Shown piece by piece: positions 1-5,843 of a stretch of DNA of 5,849 nt. A program made the translations under genes and the position numbers. The stretch's first letter is position 1; each line of letters starts with the position of its first letter. Source of the stretch: Clostridia bacterium (lineage in GTDB: Bacteria; Bacillota_A; Clostridia; Christensenellales; Borkfalkiaceae); contig RYWC01000049.1 of assembly GCA_003979335.1 (NCBI GenBank), forward strand, positions 1 to 5,849, written 5' to 3'. The notes below the pieces were generated by a model that was not told where the DNA came from, did no database searches, and worked only from the letters and a program-made list of their open reading frames with translations.

Positions 1-22
1 AATAACTTTAAATTGTATTTTT

Positions 23-51
23 ATTATAATTGCCCGAAATGTGCTTGTCAA
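23..51 (-). promoter_or_regulatory. Perfect-consensus sigma-A promoter facing left
   Basis: Read on the minus strand, TTGACA (51 to 46) is followed by exactly 17 bases and then TATAAT (28 to 23). Both hexamers match the housekeeping consensus fully and the spacing is optimal. Transcription would start near position 16 and leave the window to the left, so a divergently transcribed gene or RNA should begin just outside. Its identity cannot be seen here. Confidence 0.75.
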
Positions 52-111
52 GCGTTGTAAACTATAAGTTTCGGTTAATTCAAAATAAATAAAAATAATT
101 GTTCAAACGTT

Positions 112-139
112 TTTACAAAACGGAAAATTGTGGTATCAT
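112..139 (+). promoter_or_regulatory. Extended -10 promoter of the tsaE operon
   Basis: TTTACA (112-117, 5 of 6 to consensus) is followed by a 16-base spacer and TATCAT (134-139, 5 of 6). A TG sits one base upstream of the -10 (131-132), the extended -10 form. Transcription would start near 145-147, only about 10 bases before the tsaE ATG. It is the best rightward promoter seen and would serve the overlapping genes that follow. A TATATA-like stretch at 147-152 is a weaker alternative because it would place the start at or inside the gene. Confidence 0.6.
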
Positions 140-155
140 ATACCTGTATATAGTT

Positions 156-560
156 ATGACGGAGTATATTTCTTGCAGTCCCGAAGACACATATTTATTC
201 GGGCAAAAATACGCAAAGCTTTTAAAAAGCGGCGATAATGTTATTTTAAAAGGCGCAATGGGCGCAGGCAAAACATTGTTTTGCAAGGGAGTAGCTAAGG
301 GGCTTGGCATCGATGACGAAATTTTAAGCCCGACTTACGCTTATATGAACGAATACGATGGCAAACTATATCATTTTGACTGTTACAGACTGAAAAACGG
401 TGCGCAGGCAGAAAGTCTCGGGCTTTGCGATTATTTTTATGCAGGCGGCGTTTGCCTTATCGAATGGGCGGAAAATATCGCCGACGTTCTTCCTGTAAAT
501 TGCAGGACGGTGTTAATAGAAAAGACGGGGGAGGAAAAAAGAAAAATAAGCTATGAGTAA
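156..560 (+). CDS. tsaE: tRNA t6A modification ATPase TsaE
   Basis: TsaE is the small cytoplasmic P-loop ATPase that works with TsaB and TsaD to put threonylcarbamoyl on A37 of ANN-decoding tRNAs. In this 134-residue product the Walker A motif GAMGAGKT lies at residues 33-40. It is followed by the family signatures SPT (58-60), HFDCYRL (73-79) and LIEWAE (101-106). Length is slightly below the usual 150 or so residues, but no core motif is missing. I chose ATG 156 because the family normally starts a few residues before the S-x-E-x-T segment and because the promoter at 112-139 rules out the in-frame TTG at 99. No Shine-Dalgarno sequence precedes ATG 156; the predicted leader is only about 10 bases. 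The stop overlaps the tsaB start by 8 bases (ATGAGTAA), as in a coupled operon. Confidence 0.93.
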   Translation: MTEYISCSPEDTYLFGQKYAKLLKSGDNVILKGAMGAGKTLFCKGVAKGLGIDDEILSPTYAYMNEYDGKLYHFDCYRLKNGAQAESLGLCDYFYAGGVCLIEWAENIADVLPVNCRTVLIEKTGEEKRKISYE

Positions 561-1170
561 TTATCTTGCTATAGACACCTCTTCCGGTTACCTTACCGTG
601 CTTGCGCAAAAGGGGACGAAAAGCGTTTTAAGACATACGGACAATTGCGCTATGCGTCATTCCGTAGTCTTAATGGACGAAATAGACGCCGCTTTAAGCG
701 AGGCGGAACTTACGCCTGACGAGTGCGATTTTTTTGCGGCAGTGACGGGTCCGGGGTCTTTTACGGGTATCAGAATAGGTATTTCCGCGGCAAAAGGTTT
801 TGCGCTTGCGGCAGGCAAGCCTTTAAAGCCCGTAACGGCGTTCGATATGCTGGCATATAATGTCAACAGCAAAAATTTTTATATTGCCATTGACGCCGCG
901 CACGGCTATTATTACGTTTGCGGCTATAAGGACGGGGAAATTTGCCTTGCGCCTTGTTATATGTCGGGAGAGGATGTCGAATTGTTAAAAACTCCCGTTT
1001 TCGGTTTTGAAGACTTGAATATTAAGGGATACACGCGTTTGGACGTCCGCGGCTGCCTGAAAACCGCGGTTGAGTGCTGCAATATCCTGTCGGATAGTAT
1101 GCACGCGCTTTACGTCAGGAAAAGTCAGGCGGAGGAGGCGCTTTGTGCAAATAAGAGAATGGAATTATAA
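553..1170 (+). CDS. tsaB: tRNA t6A modification scaffold protein TsaB
   Basis: TsaB is the catalytically inactive ASKHA-fold paralogue of TsaD. It dimerises with TsaD and recruits TsaE in the bacterial t6A37 complex. The 205-residue product opens with the phosphate-loop-like LAIDTSS (5-11), then RHS (35-37) and the diagnostic TGPGSFTGIRIG (65-76). It ends with an LYVRKSQAEE segment near the C-terminus, matching the family's LY-R-x-x-AE signature. It lacks the full TsaD metal-binding HxxxH motif, which separates it from TsaD. The start overlaps the end of tsaE by 8 bases. The purine-rich GGGGGAGG at 527-534 is 18 bases away, too far for a standard ribosome binding site, so translation probably depends on ribosomes finishing tsaE. 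Length is at the short end of the normal range. Confidence 0.94.
   Translation: MSNYLAIDTSSGYLTVLAQKGTKSVLRHTDNCAMRHSVVLMDEIDAALSEAELTPDECDFFAAVTGPGSFTGIRIGISAAKGFALAAGKPLKPVTAFDMLAYNVNSKNFYIAIDAAHGYYYVCGYKDGEICLAPCYMSGEDVELLKTPVFGFEDLNIKGYTRLDVRGCLKTAVECCNILSDSMHALYVRKSQAEEALCANKRMEL
1131..1138 (+). promoter_or_regulatory. Ribosome binding site deciding the rimI start
   Basis: GGAGGAGG lies inside the tsaB coding sequence, six bases before GTG 1145. This strong Shine-Dalgarno match fixes the GTG as the rimI start, rather than the in-frame ATG at 1070 deep within tsaB. Confidence 0.85.
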
Positions 1171-1579
1171 GGACATTCTGCGGATTTCACAGATTGAGGC
1201 GGAGTGTTTTCCGAAAGAGCCGTGGAACTTTCAGATGCTGGCATCAAGCTTTGAAACGGAAAGTTTTTACGGCGTGCTTGCTGAGGACGGCGGAGAAATA
1301 ACGGGTTACGGCGGTATTACCGTTGCGGCAGACAGCGCGGATATAGCCAACGTTGCCGTTGCCGAGCCTTACCGTCAAAGCGGAGTAGGTACGGCGATTA
1401 TAGGCGAACTTGTGCGCGTGGCAAAGGAAAAGGGCGCGGAAAAAGTATTTTTGGAAGTGCGCGTATCCAATGCCGTAGCTATGGGGCTGTATCTTAAAAA
1501 CGGTTTTAAAGGCGTTTATGCGCGCACCAGATATTATTCCGACGGCGAGGACTGTCTGGTAATGGTAAAGGAGATTTAA
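1145..1579 (+). CDS. rimI: Ribosomal-protein-alanine N-acetyltransferase RimI
   Basis: This is a single-domain GNAT acetyltransferase of 144 residues, close to the 148 of E. coli RimI, which acetylates the N-terminal alanine of ribosomal protein S18 from acetyl-CoA. The acetyl-CoA pyrophosphate loop is RQSGVG (77-82). LEVRVSN (103-109) holds the likely general base Glu104, and LYLKNGF (115-121) holds the likely general acid Tyr116. These correspond to Glu103 and Tyr115 of the enterobacterial enzyme. The C-terminal RTRYYSDGEDCLVM is also typical. The start is GTG 1145 with a strong ribosome binding site, giving a 26-base overlap with tsaB. RimI commonly sits in tsaB/tsaD operons; in some organisms the homologue acetylates other N-termini, so the substrate is inferred from family. 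Confidence 0.92.
   Translation: MQIREWNYKDILRISQIEAECFPKEPWNFQMLASSFETESFYGVLAEDGGEITGYGGITVAADSADIANVAVAEPYRQSGVGTAIIGELVRVAKEKGAEKVFLEVRVSNAVAMGLYLKNGFKGVYARTRYYSDGEDCLVMVKEI
1567..1573 (+). promoter_or_regulatory. Strong ribosome binding site before an ATT codon
   Basis: AAAGGAG overlaps the end of rimI. It is seven bases before an in-frame ATT at 1581 but 28 bases before the first conventional start, GTG 1602. No ATG, GTG or TTG lies at a workable distance in the hydrolase frame, so this site suggests initiation at ATT 1581. Confidence 0.65.
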
Positions 1580-1601
1580 AATTTTAATAGACGGTAAATT
1601 C

Positions 1602-2303
1602 GTGTCGTTTCTGAACCACGGCGAAGGTGCGGATGTACTGCTTCTGCACGGCTACGGTTCGAAAAAAGAAAGTTTTTACTATCAGACGGAACGCCTTTCG
1701 GAACGCTTTTGCGTGACTGCCCCCGACTTTCCTTTTTTCGGGTTGAGCGAGGGGGACGAAAGGGCGTGGAGCGTAGGCGATTACGCCGATTGGCTTTTAA
1801 AATTTATGGATGCAAGAAAACTTTTCTGCCCCTATGTAATAGCGCATTCGTTCGGCGCAAGGGTGGCGTTAAAGCTGTTTTCTGCGCACGGCGATAGGGT
1901 AAAAAAGCTGATAATTACGGGCGGCGCCGGGCTTGTTAAACCGCGTTCCCCCCAATATATGCGCCGAATAAGGGCATATAGGCGTGTTAAAAGGCTTTTC
2001 CCGAAATTTGCGGAAAGACATTACGGCAGCGATGAATATAAAAAGCTTTCGCCCGTAATGAAAGAGAGTTATAAAAAAATTGTAAACGAAGATTTAAAGT
2101 GTTGCGCCAATTTAATTTCGGTGCCTACGCTTCTTGTTTACGGCGCGGACGACAATGTGACGCCTGCTTGCGAAGAGGGCGAAATTTTTCATTCTCTCAT
2201 TAAAGGAAGCATTCTTCAGGTTGTTGAGGGCGGACACTTCTGCTTTTCTGAACAGCCTGAAAAATTCAATAATATTATATATAATTTTTTATCGGAGAAA
2301 TAA
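1602..2303 (+). CDS. Alpha/beta-fold hydrolase of unknown substrate
   Basis: This is a soluble alpha/beta hydrolase with a complete catalytic set. Numbered from GTG 1602, the oxyanion-side HG is at 16-17 and the nucleophile elbow AHSFG has Ser83. The acid is Asp184 in YGADD and the base is His212 in GGHFCF. A cap-like insertion, rich in Arg and Lys, lies at about 112-170. The elbow begins with Ala instead of the usual Gly, a tolerated variant. No signal peptide or membrane segment is visible, so it should be cytoplasmic. The frame stays open upstream to 1569, and a strong ribosome binding site points to ATT 1581, which would add seven residues (ILIDGKF) and give 240 in all. GTG 1602 is the conservative choice. 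It shares one base with the Mur ligase gene. From memory, this hydrolase type often neighbours MurF-like and Ddl-like genes in clostridia, so an envelope role is plausible but the substrate is unknown. Confidence 0.85.
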   Translation: MSFLNHGEGADVLLLHGYGSKKESFYYQTERLSERFCVTAPDFPFFGLSEGDERAWSVGDYADWLLKFMDARKLFCPYVIAHSFGARVALKLFSAHGDRVKKLIITGGAGLVKPRSPQYMRRIRAYRRVKRLFPKFAERHYGSDEYKKLSPVMKESYKKIVNEDLKCCANLISVPTLLVYGADDNVTPACEEGEIFHSLIKGSILQVVEGGHFCFSEQPEKFNNIIYNFLSEK

Positions 2304-3895
2304 TGTTTTTCATTTCCGTTCCAAAAACAATAGAGTGCGTTTTATGCGCCGTCATATTCGCCGTATTTTATACGGGGTGTTTTTATAAGCTATTCGGCAT
2401 ACTTCAATCGTGGGGATACAGCTGTACGCGCTTTGCGGTCTGGTCGGTAAAACGCAACAACGTTTTGTGGGGCAGGCACCTGCTTCTGGCGATAATGTGC
2501 GCGCTTGTCTGCGCAGTGCTGTCTCTTTGTTTTTCCTTTGCCGGCGAATGGGCGGCTCTAATCGGATTTTCGGCTTACATTATCTTCTTTGTTGTTTACG
2601 CCGTAGCGGACAGAAAGGTTGCGCTCAAAGTTCCCGTTGCGTTCACGCCCCGTCTTAAACGTTTCTACGTTGTTTTGCTGCTCGTAAACCTTGTTTTATC
2701 GTATCTTGCAATCTGTCTTTTGAATTTTGCCCAAACGCTTTTAGCCGACAGTATGTTCGGCATGTTCAAATACTGTATTTTAGGCGTTTTTCCTTTATTG
2801 ATTGTGCCCGTTACCGTTCTTGCAAACGCGATTTGCAAGATATACGAAGTGCCCCACAACAAATCTTTTGTCAAAAAGGCAAAAAAGAAACTTGCTTCTT
2901 CGCAAATAAAAGTAATAGGAATTACGGGCAGTTACGGCAAAACTAGCACAAAAAAGATACTTGCAGACATTCTTAGCGAAAAATTCAAAGTGCTTTCTAC
3001 CCCCCGTTCGCACAATACGCCTATGGGGCTTGCGCTTTCGTTAAACAATAACGACTTGAATTCTTACGATATTTTTATCGCGGAAATGGGCGCGAGGCAC
3101 GTCGGCGATATCGCCGAACTTTGTGAAATGTGTCCGCCCGATCTTGCTGTGATTACGGGAATCTGCCCCCAGCATCTTGAAAGCTTCGGTACAGTCGAGA
3201 ATATTGTCAAAGCCAAAGCCGAAATTTTGGCAAACGGCTCGGATGCGGTAATTGCAACCGATTGTTATGCGTTATTTGAGGCATATTCGGGGGGCAAACA
3301 TCATACAATAGAAGTTTCAGACGTAGTTTGCAACTGCAACGGCGGCACATTTAATCTCACTTTGGGAGATGAAAAGGTAAAAATCAGAACTAAACTTTTG
3401 GGCAGGCACGCGGTGGATAATCTTGCGCTTGCCGCAAAGTGCGCATACATTTTGGGTATGAGCGGTGAAGAGATTGCGGCGGCGATTGCAAAAATAGATT
3501 TTATCGAGCACCGTTTACAGCTTATAAAATCGGGTGGGGTCAACATTTTAGACGACGGATATAATTCGAACGTTAAAGGCGCTGCGGCGGCGCTTGAAGT
3601 TCTGCGCAGTTTCGGAGGCGGAAAAATTGCCGTGACCCCCGGACTTGTTGAATTGGGAATGCTGGAAGAAAAGGAAAATTACCACCTCGGCGAACAGCTT
3701 GTCGGGCTTGATTGCGTCATTCTGGTTGGCGAAACGCTTATTTCGCCCGTAAGAAAAGGGTATATTGACAACGGCGGAGATATCAAAGCGCTTAAAATCG
3801 TGCCCACGTTGCAGGCGGCTCAGGAAGAGCTTAAAAACATTTTAAAAGATGGCGATACCGTATTGTTTTTGAACGATTTGCCTGATATTTACTGA
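2303..3895 (+). CDS. Membrane-anchored MurF-like Mur ligase
   Basis: This 530-residue protein has a membrane domain and a Mur ligase core. Hydrophobic segments lie at about 10-30, 60-80, 85-103, 122-142 and 157-178. The ATP-binding central domain follows with P-loop TGSYGKTST (208-216), HNTPMG (237-242), EMGARHVGDIAELC (261-274), PQHLESFG (289-296), KAKAEI (303-308) and GRHAVDN (367-373). The C-terminal ligase domain shows EHRLQL (402-407), DDGYNSN (417-423), TPGLVELG (445-452) and the terminal NDLPDIY. These motifs resemble MurF, which adds D-Ala-D-Ala to UDP-MurNAc-tripeptide. However, the N-terminal UDP-substrate-binding domain of MurF is absent and the membrane domain takes its place. The exact substrate is therefore open: a true MurF, or a ligase for lipid-linked intermediates. 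GGAG at 2294-2297 is five bases before the ATG, which overlaps the hydrolase stop (TAATG). The downstream Ddl homologue supports peptidoglycan work. Confidence 0.88.
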   Translation: MFFISVPKTIECVLCAVIFAVFYTGCFYKLFGILQSWGYSCTRFAVWSVKRNNVLWGRHLLLAIMCALVCAVLSLCFSFAGEWAALIGFSAYIIFFVVYAVADRKVALKVPVAFTPRLKRFYVVLLLVNLVLSYLAICLLNFAQTLLADSMFGMFKYCILGVFPLLIVPVTVLANAICKIYEVPHNKSFVKKAKKKLASSQIKVIGITGSYGKTSTKKILADILSEKFKVLSTPRSHNTPMGLALSLNNNDLNSYDIFIAEMGARHVGDIAELCEMCPPDLAVITGICPQHLESFGTVENIVKAKAEILANGSDAVIATDCYALFEAYSGGKHHTIEVSDVVCNCNGGTFNLTLGDEKVKIRTKLLGRHAVDNLALAAKCAYILGMSGEEIAAAIAKIDFIEHRLQLIKSGGVNILDDGYNSNVKGAAAALEVLRSFGGGKIAVTPGLVELGMLEEKENYHLGEQLVGLDCVILVGETLISPVRKGYIDNGGDIKALKIVPTLQAAQEELKNILKDGDTVLFLNDLPDIY

Positions 3896-3977
3896 AAATT
3901 CACCAAAATTTAATCTGCTGCATAACATAGTTATATATTTCACCAAAGCTGAAAAATTTAGCGGAGGTGATTTTTTT
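3896..3977 (+). other. 82-base gap before ddl with a spaced direct repeat
   Basis: This is the only sizeable gap among the rightward genes. It holds two exact copies of TTCACCAAA (3899-3907 and 3939-3947) spaced 40 bases start to start, and a small inverted repeat TAAC-ATA-GTTA (3923-3933) between them. A weak -10-like TATATT lies at 3934-3939 without a convincing -35. No terminator-like hairpin with a T-run is present, so read-through from the upstream operon is likely. A regulatory role for the repeats is only a guess. Confidence 0.35.
3963..3970 (+). promoter_or_regulatory. Near-perfect ribosome binding site of ddl
   Basis: GGAGGTGA is an extended match to the 16S rRNA anti-Shine-Dalgarno sequence, followed by a seven-base run of T and then ATG 3978. 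It is the strongest ribosome binding site in the window and suggests that ddl is translated independently of its neighbours. Confidence 0.9.
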
Positions 3978-5078
3978 ATGCAGCAAAATATTTTGGTTGT
4001 ATTCGGCGGAGTTTCCAACGAAAACGAAATTTCCGTTATAACGGGTACGATGGCGGCAAACGTTCTGAAAAACAGCGGTTGCGCCGTCGTGCCTTTTTAT
4101 ATCGCGCAGGACGGGTCGGCTTATTGCAGTGAAGAGCTTGCCGATATTTCTAATTTTAAGGAAGAAAAATTTAACCGCTTTCCCAAAGCGCTGATAGCCG
4201 GGGGCGGCGTTTATATTCTGAATAAGAAAGGCAGATTCAAAAAATTTGTCAAGGTTGACGCGGCATTGAACTGCTGTCACGGCGGAGCGGGGGAGGGCGG
4301 CGCGGTCAGCGGACTTTGCCAAACTGCGGGAATACCGCTTGCAAGCGCAAAAATATTCGAATCTTCGCTGTTTATAGACAAATACCTTACAAAGCTTATA
4401 CTTTCTTCATTGGGAATAAAAACGGTGGACTATGCAGTTGTAAAAAATATGCAAGAATTGGATACATGCCCTAATATGCCGCAGTTTCCGCTTATTGTAA
4501 AGCCTGTAAATTTAGGTTCGAGCATAGGCGTTGAGATGGTTGAGAATACAGAAGAGCTTAAATGCGCCGTAGAAAGCGCCTTAATTTACGATAAGGCGGC
4601 TTTGATTGAAAAATATATAGAGAACAGGCGTGAAATTAACTGCGCGGCATACTTTGCCAACGGTCAGGTTATTACTTCTGAGTGTGAAGAGGCGTTCACA
4701 AAGGGGGATATTCTAAGCTTTGAAGATAAATATCAAGGGGGCGGCAAAAGCGCGCTTCCTGCCGATATCCCCCTTGATATATCGCAGTTAATCAAAGAAA
4801 CTACAAAAAAAGTATACACTTCGCTCGATATGCGCGGAATAGTTAGGTTTGATTATATTTTAGAGGACGATAATGTTTATCTCAGCGAAGTGAATACGGT
4901 GCCCGGCTCGCTTTCTTATTATCTTCTGTCAAGCGGTTTTAAAGATTTTGCTTCGGTCCTGAATGCGGTGATAAGGCAGGCGGTTGAAGACGATAAGGAA
5001 GAAAAAAATAAAAAACTTCTGCACACGGGGATACTTGAAAGTATAAAACCTGGGAATATTAAACTCGGTAGCAAATAG
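3978..5078 (+). CDS. ddl: D-alanine--D-alanine ligase homologue (ATP-grasp)
   Basis: Ddl enzymes join two D-alanines with ATP in the cytoplasm to make the dipeptide used by MurF. The 366-residue product shows the family order: FGGVSNENEIS (9-19, Glu15), HGGAGEGG (101-108), DKYLTK (134-139), VKPVNLGSSIG (174-184), LIEKYI (209-214), the omega-loop segment FEDKY (248-252, with Lys251 and Tyr252) and RFDYI (290-294). SEVNTVPGS (303-311) follows, with metal ligands Asp292, Glu304 and Asn306. The Lys-Tyr pair matches the E. coli DdlB Lys215-Tyr216 of the D-Ala-D-Ala type, rather than the VanA-type D-lactate ligases. Oddities are HGxxGEDG reading GEGG, and PGSLSYYL replacing the usual PGxTxxSxxP, with Tyr315 where DdlB has Ser281. 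The second substrate may therefore differ. It sits 82 bases after the Mur ligase gene and ends at a strong hairpin. Confidence 0.88.
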   Translation: MQQNILVVFGGVSNENEISVITGTMAANVLKNSGCAVVPFYIAQDGSAYCSEELADISNFKEEKFNRFPKALIAGGGVYILNKKGRFKKFVKVDAALNCCHGGAGEGGAVSGLCQTAGIPLASAKIFESSLFIDKYLTKLILSSLGIKTVDYAVVKNMQELDTCPNMPQFPLIVKPVNLGSSIGVEMVENTEELKCAVESALIYDKAALIEKYIENRREINCAAYFANGQVITSECEEAFTKGDILSFEDKYQGGGKSALPADIPLDISQLIKETTKKVYTSLDMRGIVRFDYILEDDNVYLSEVNTVPGSLSYYLLSSGFKDFASVLNAVIRQAVEDDKEEKNKKLLHTGILESIKPGNIKLGSK

Positions 5079-5080
5079 TT

Positions 5081-5116
5081 AAAAGCCGCCGCGACAATAT
5101 ATCACGGCGGCTATTT
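5081..5116. terminator. Bidirectional rho-independent terminator
   Basis: AGCCGCCG (5084-5091) pairs with CGGCGGCT (5105-5112) in an eight-base GC-rich stem, with two more pairs possible above one mismatch. The right side continues TATTT for the plus strand. On the minus strand the stem is followed by TTTT. It lies between the convergent ddl and ECF S-component genes and can end both transcripts; the short T-runs make it somewhat stronger leftward. Confidence 0.82.
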
Positions 5117-5128
5117 CAATGCTTGTAT

Positions 5129-5803
5129 TTATTCTGGCATGTCAGAGTTTTCTTTTTTCGTAAGTTCCGCCGTGTCGTGCTTTTCAGACGATTCTTTACT
5201 TTCGTCAGGCGTAAGATTTTTCTTTCCGATTACTTCGGCGTGAAAGTCAGGTAAAAGGTTGTTCTTTTCAAGCTGTTTTTTAAAAGAAGTTGCATAACAG
5301 ATTATCATTGCAACGGTAATTCCCGTTATTTCCTGAACTACGTTGGCGATAGCTTTGTCGCCTATGTAAATCCATTCGGTCTGCAGAATATAATATCTTT
5401 GAATAAAATAGCCCAATACGACTATAACCGCGCCTAAAATCGAAGCAATTACAGCCCATACAGGTTCAAGCTTCTTAGGCAGTTTATTAAATACAAAACG
5501 TAGAACAGCCGAAACCGTCGCCGCCTGCAATCCGTGTATTATTAGCGATGCCGCCATCATATATGCGCTTCCTCCGATGACGTCGTAAAGCATTGTCCCT
5601 ATTCCGCCTGCTATAAACGCTGCGACGGGGTCTAAAATGTATGCCGCTAAAAAGATTACGCAGTCGCACCAATAGAGCCTGCCGCTTGCTGTTATCTGAA
5701 CTGCAGGAAGAAAACCTGTCGCAATAACAAGTGCAGTCATAAGAGCGGTGGAGGTAATCCATTTTGTAGTAAAAAGCGCTTTTTTGTTTTTTATTTTTTT
5801 CAT
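5129..5803 (-). CDS. ECF transporter S component (riboflavin-type family)
   Basis: This is a membrane substrate-binding subunit of an energy-coupling-factor importer, which would pair with EcfT and two EcfA ATPases encoded elsewhere. Of its 224 residues, hydrophobic segments cover roughly 16-36, 46-64, 66-78, 80-104, 115-135 and 152-172. The pattern WCDCVIFLAAYILDPVAAFIAGGIGTML by position (45-72) matches the GDxxxFLAAxxxGPxxGxxxGxxG region of these S components, and NVVQEITG (154-161) matches the conserved last helix. It resembles the family labelled ECF-type riboflavin transporter S component, but substrate assignments there are loose, so the vitamin carried is unknown. A hydrophilic, highly charged tail runs from about 175 to 224, longer than usual. 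I chose ATG 5803 over GTG 5812 because the GTG is part of a GGTGA ribosome-binding match five bases before the ATG. It converges on ddl. Confidence 0.83.
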   Translation of the reverse strand: MKKIKNKKALFTTKWITSTALMTALVIATGFLPAVQITASGRLYWCDCVIFLAAYILDPVAAFIAGGIGTMLYDVIGGSAYMMAASLIIHGLQAATVSAVLRFVFNKLPKKLEPVWAVIASILGAVIVVLGYFIQRYYILQTEWIYIGDKAIANVVQEITGITVAMIICYATSFKKQLEKNNLLPDFHAEVIGKKNLTPDESKESSEKHDTAELTKKENSDMPE

Positions 5804-5837
5804 TGTATTCACCGTTAGTTGGAATTTATCTTTGACT

Positions 5838-5843
5838 ATTATA
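5838..5843 (-). promoter_or_regulatory. -10 box of the ECF S-component gene
   Basis: On the minus strand the hexamer is a perfect TATAAT. The matching -35 would lie past the right edge of the window. Transcription would start near 5831, giving a leader of about 28 bases, too short to hold a vitamin riboswitch if this is the promoter in use. Confidence 0.5.

Noticed and set aside
59..71. Inverted repeat AAACT-ATA-AGTTT between the two promoters
   Set aside because: A five-base arm in AT-rich sequence is expected by chance; it is not centred on either promoter, so I do not call it an operator.
99..155. Upstream TTG start that would extend tsaE by 19 residues
   Set aside because: It lies upstream of the predicted promoter, has no ribosome binding site, and the added residues do not resemble the start of TsaE proteins.
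1070..1144. Longer rimI reading frame from ATG 1070
   Set aside because: It would overlap tsaB by 101 bases, the added residues are Arg-rich out-of-frame tsaB sequence, and GTG 1145 has a strong ribosome binding site.
2410..2658. Plus-strand 82-codon frame inside the Mur ligase gene
   Set aside because: It is fully inside the membrane-domain coding sequence in another frame, with no independent support.
3900..4322. Minus-strand open frame of 140 codons across the ddl start
   Set aside because: It is antisense to ddl, has no recognisable motif or ribosome binding site, and its composition is that of a reverse-complement shadow.
5804..5812. GTG 5812 as start of the ECF S component
   Set aside because: This GTG forms part of the GGTGA that best serves as the ribosome binding site for ATG 5803; starting at it would leave no site upstream.
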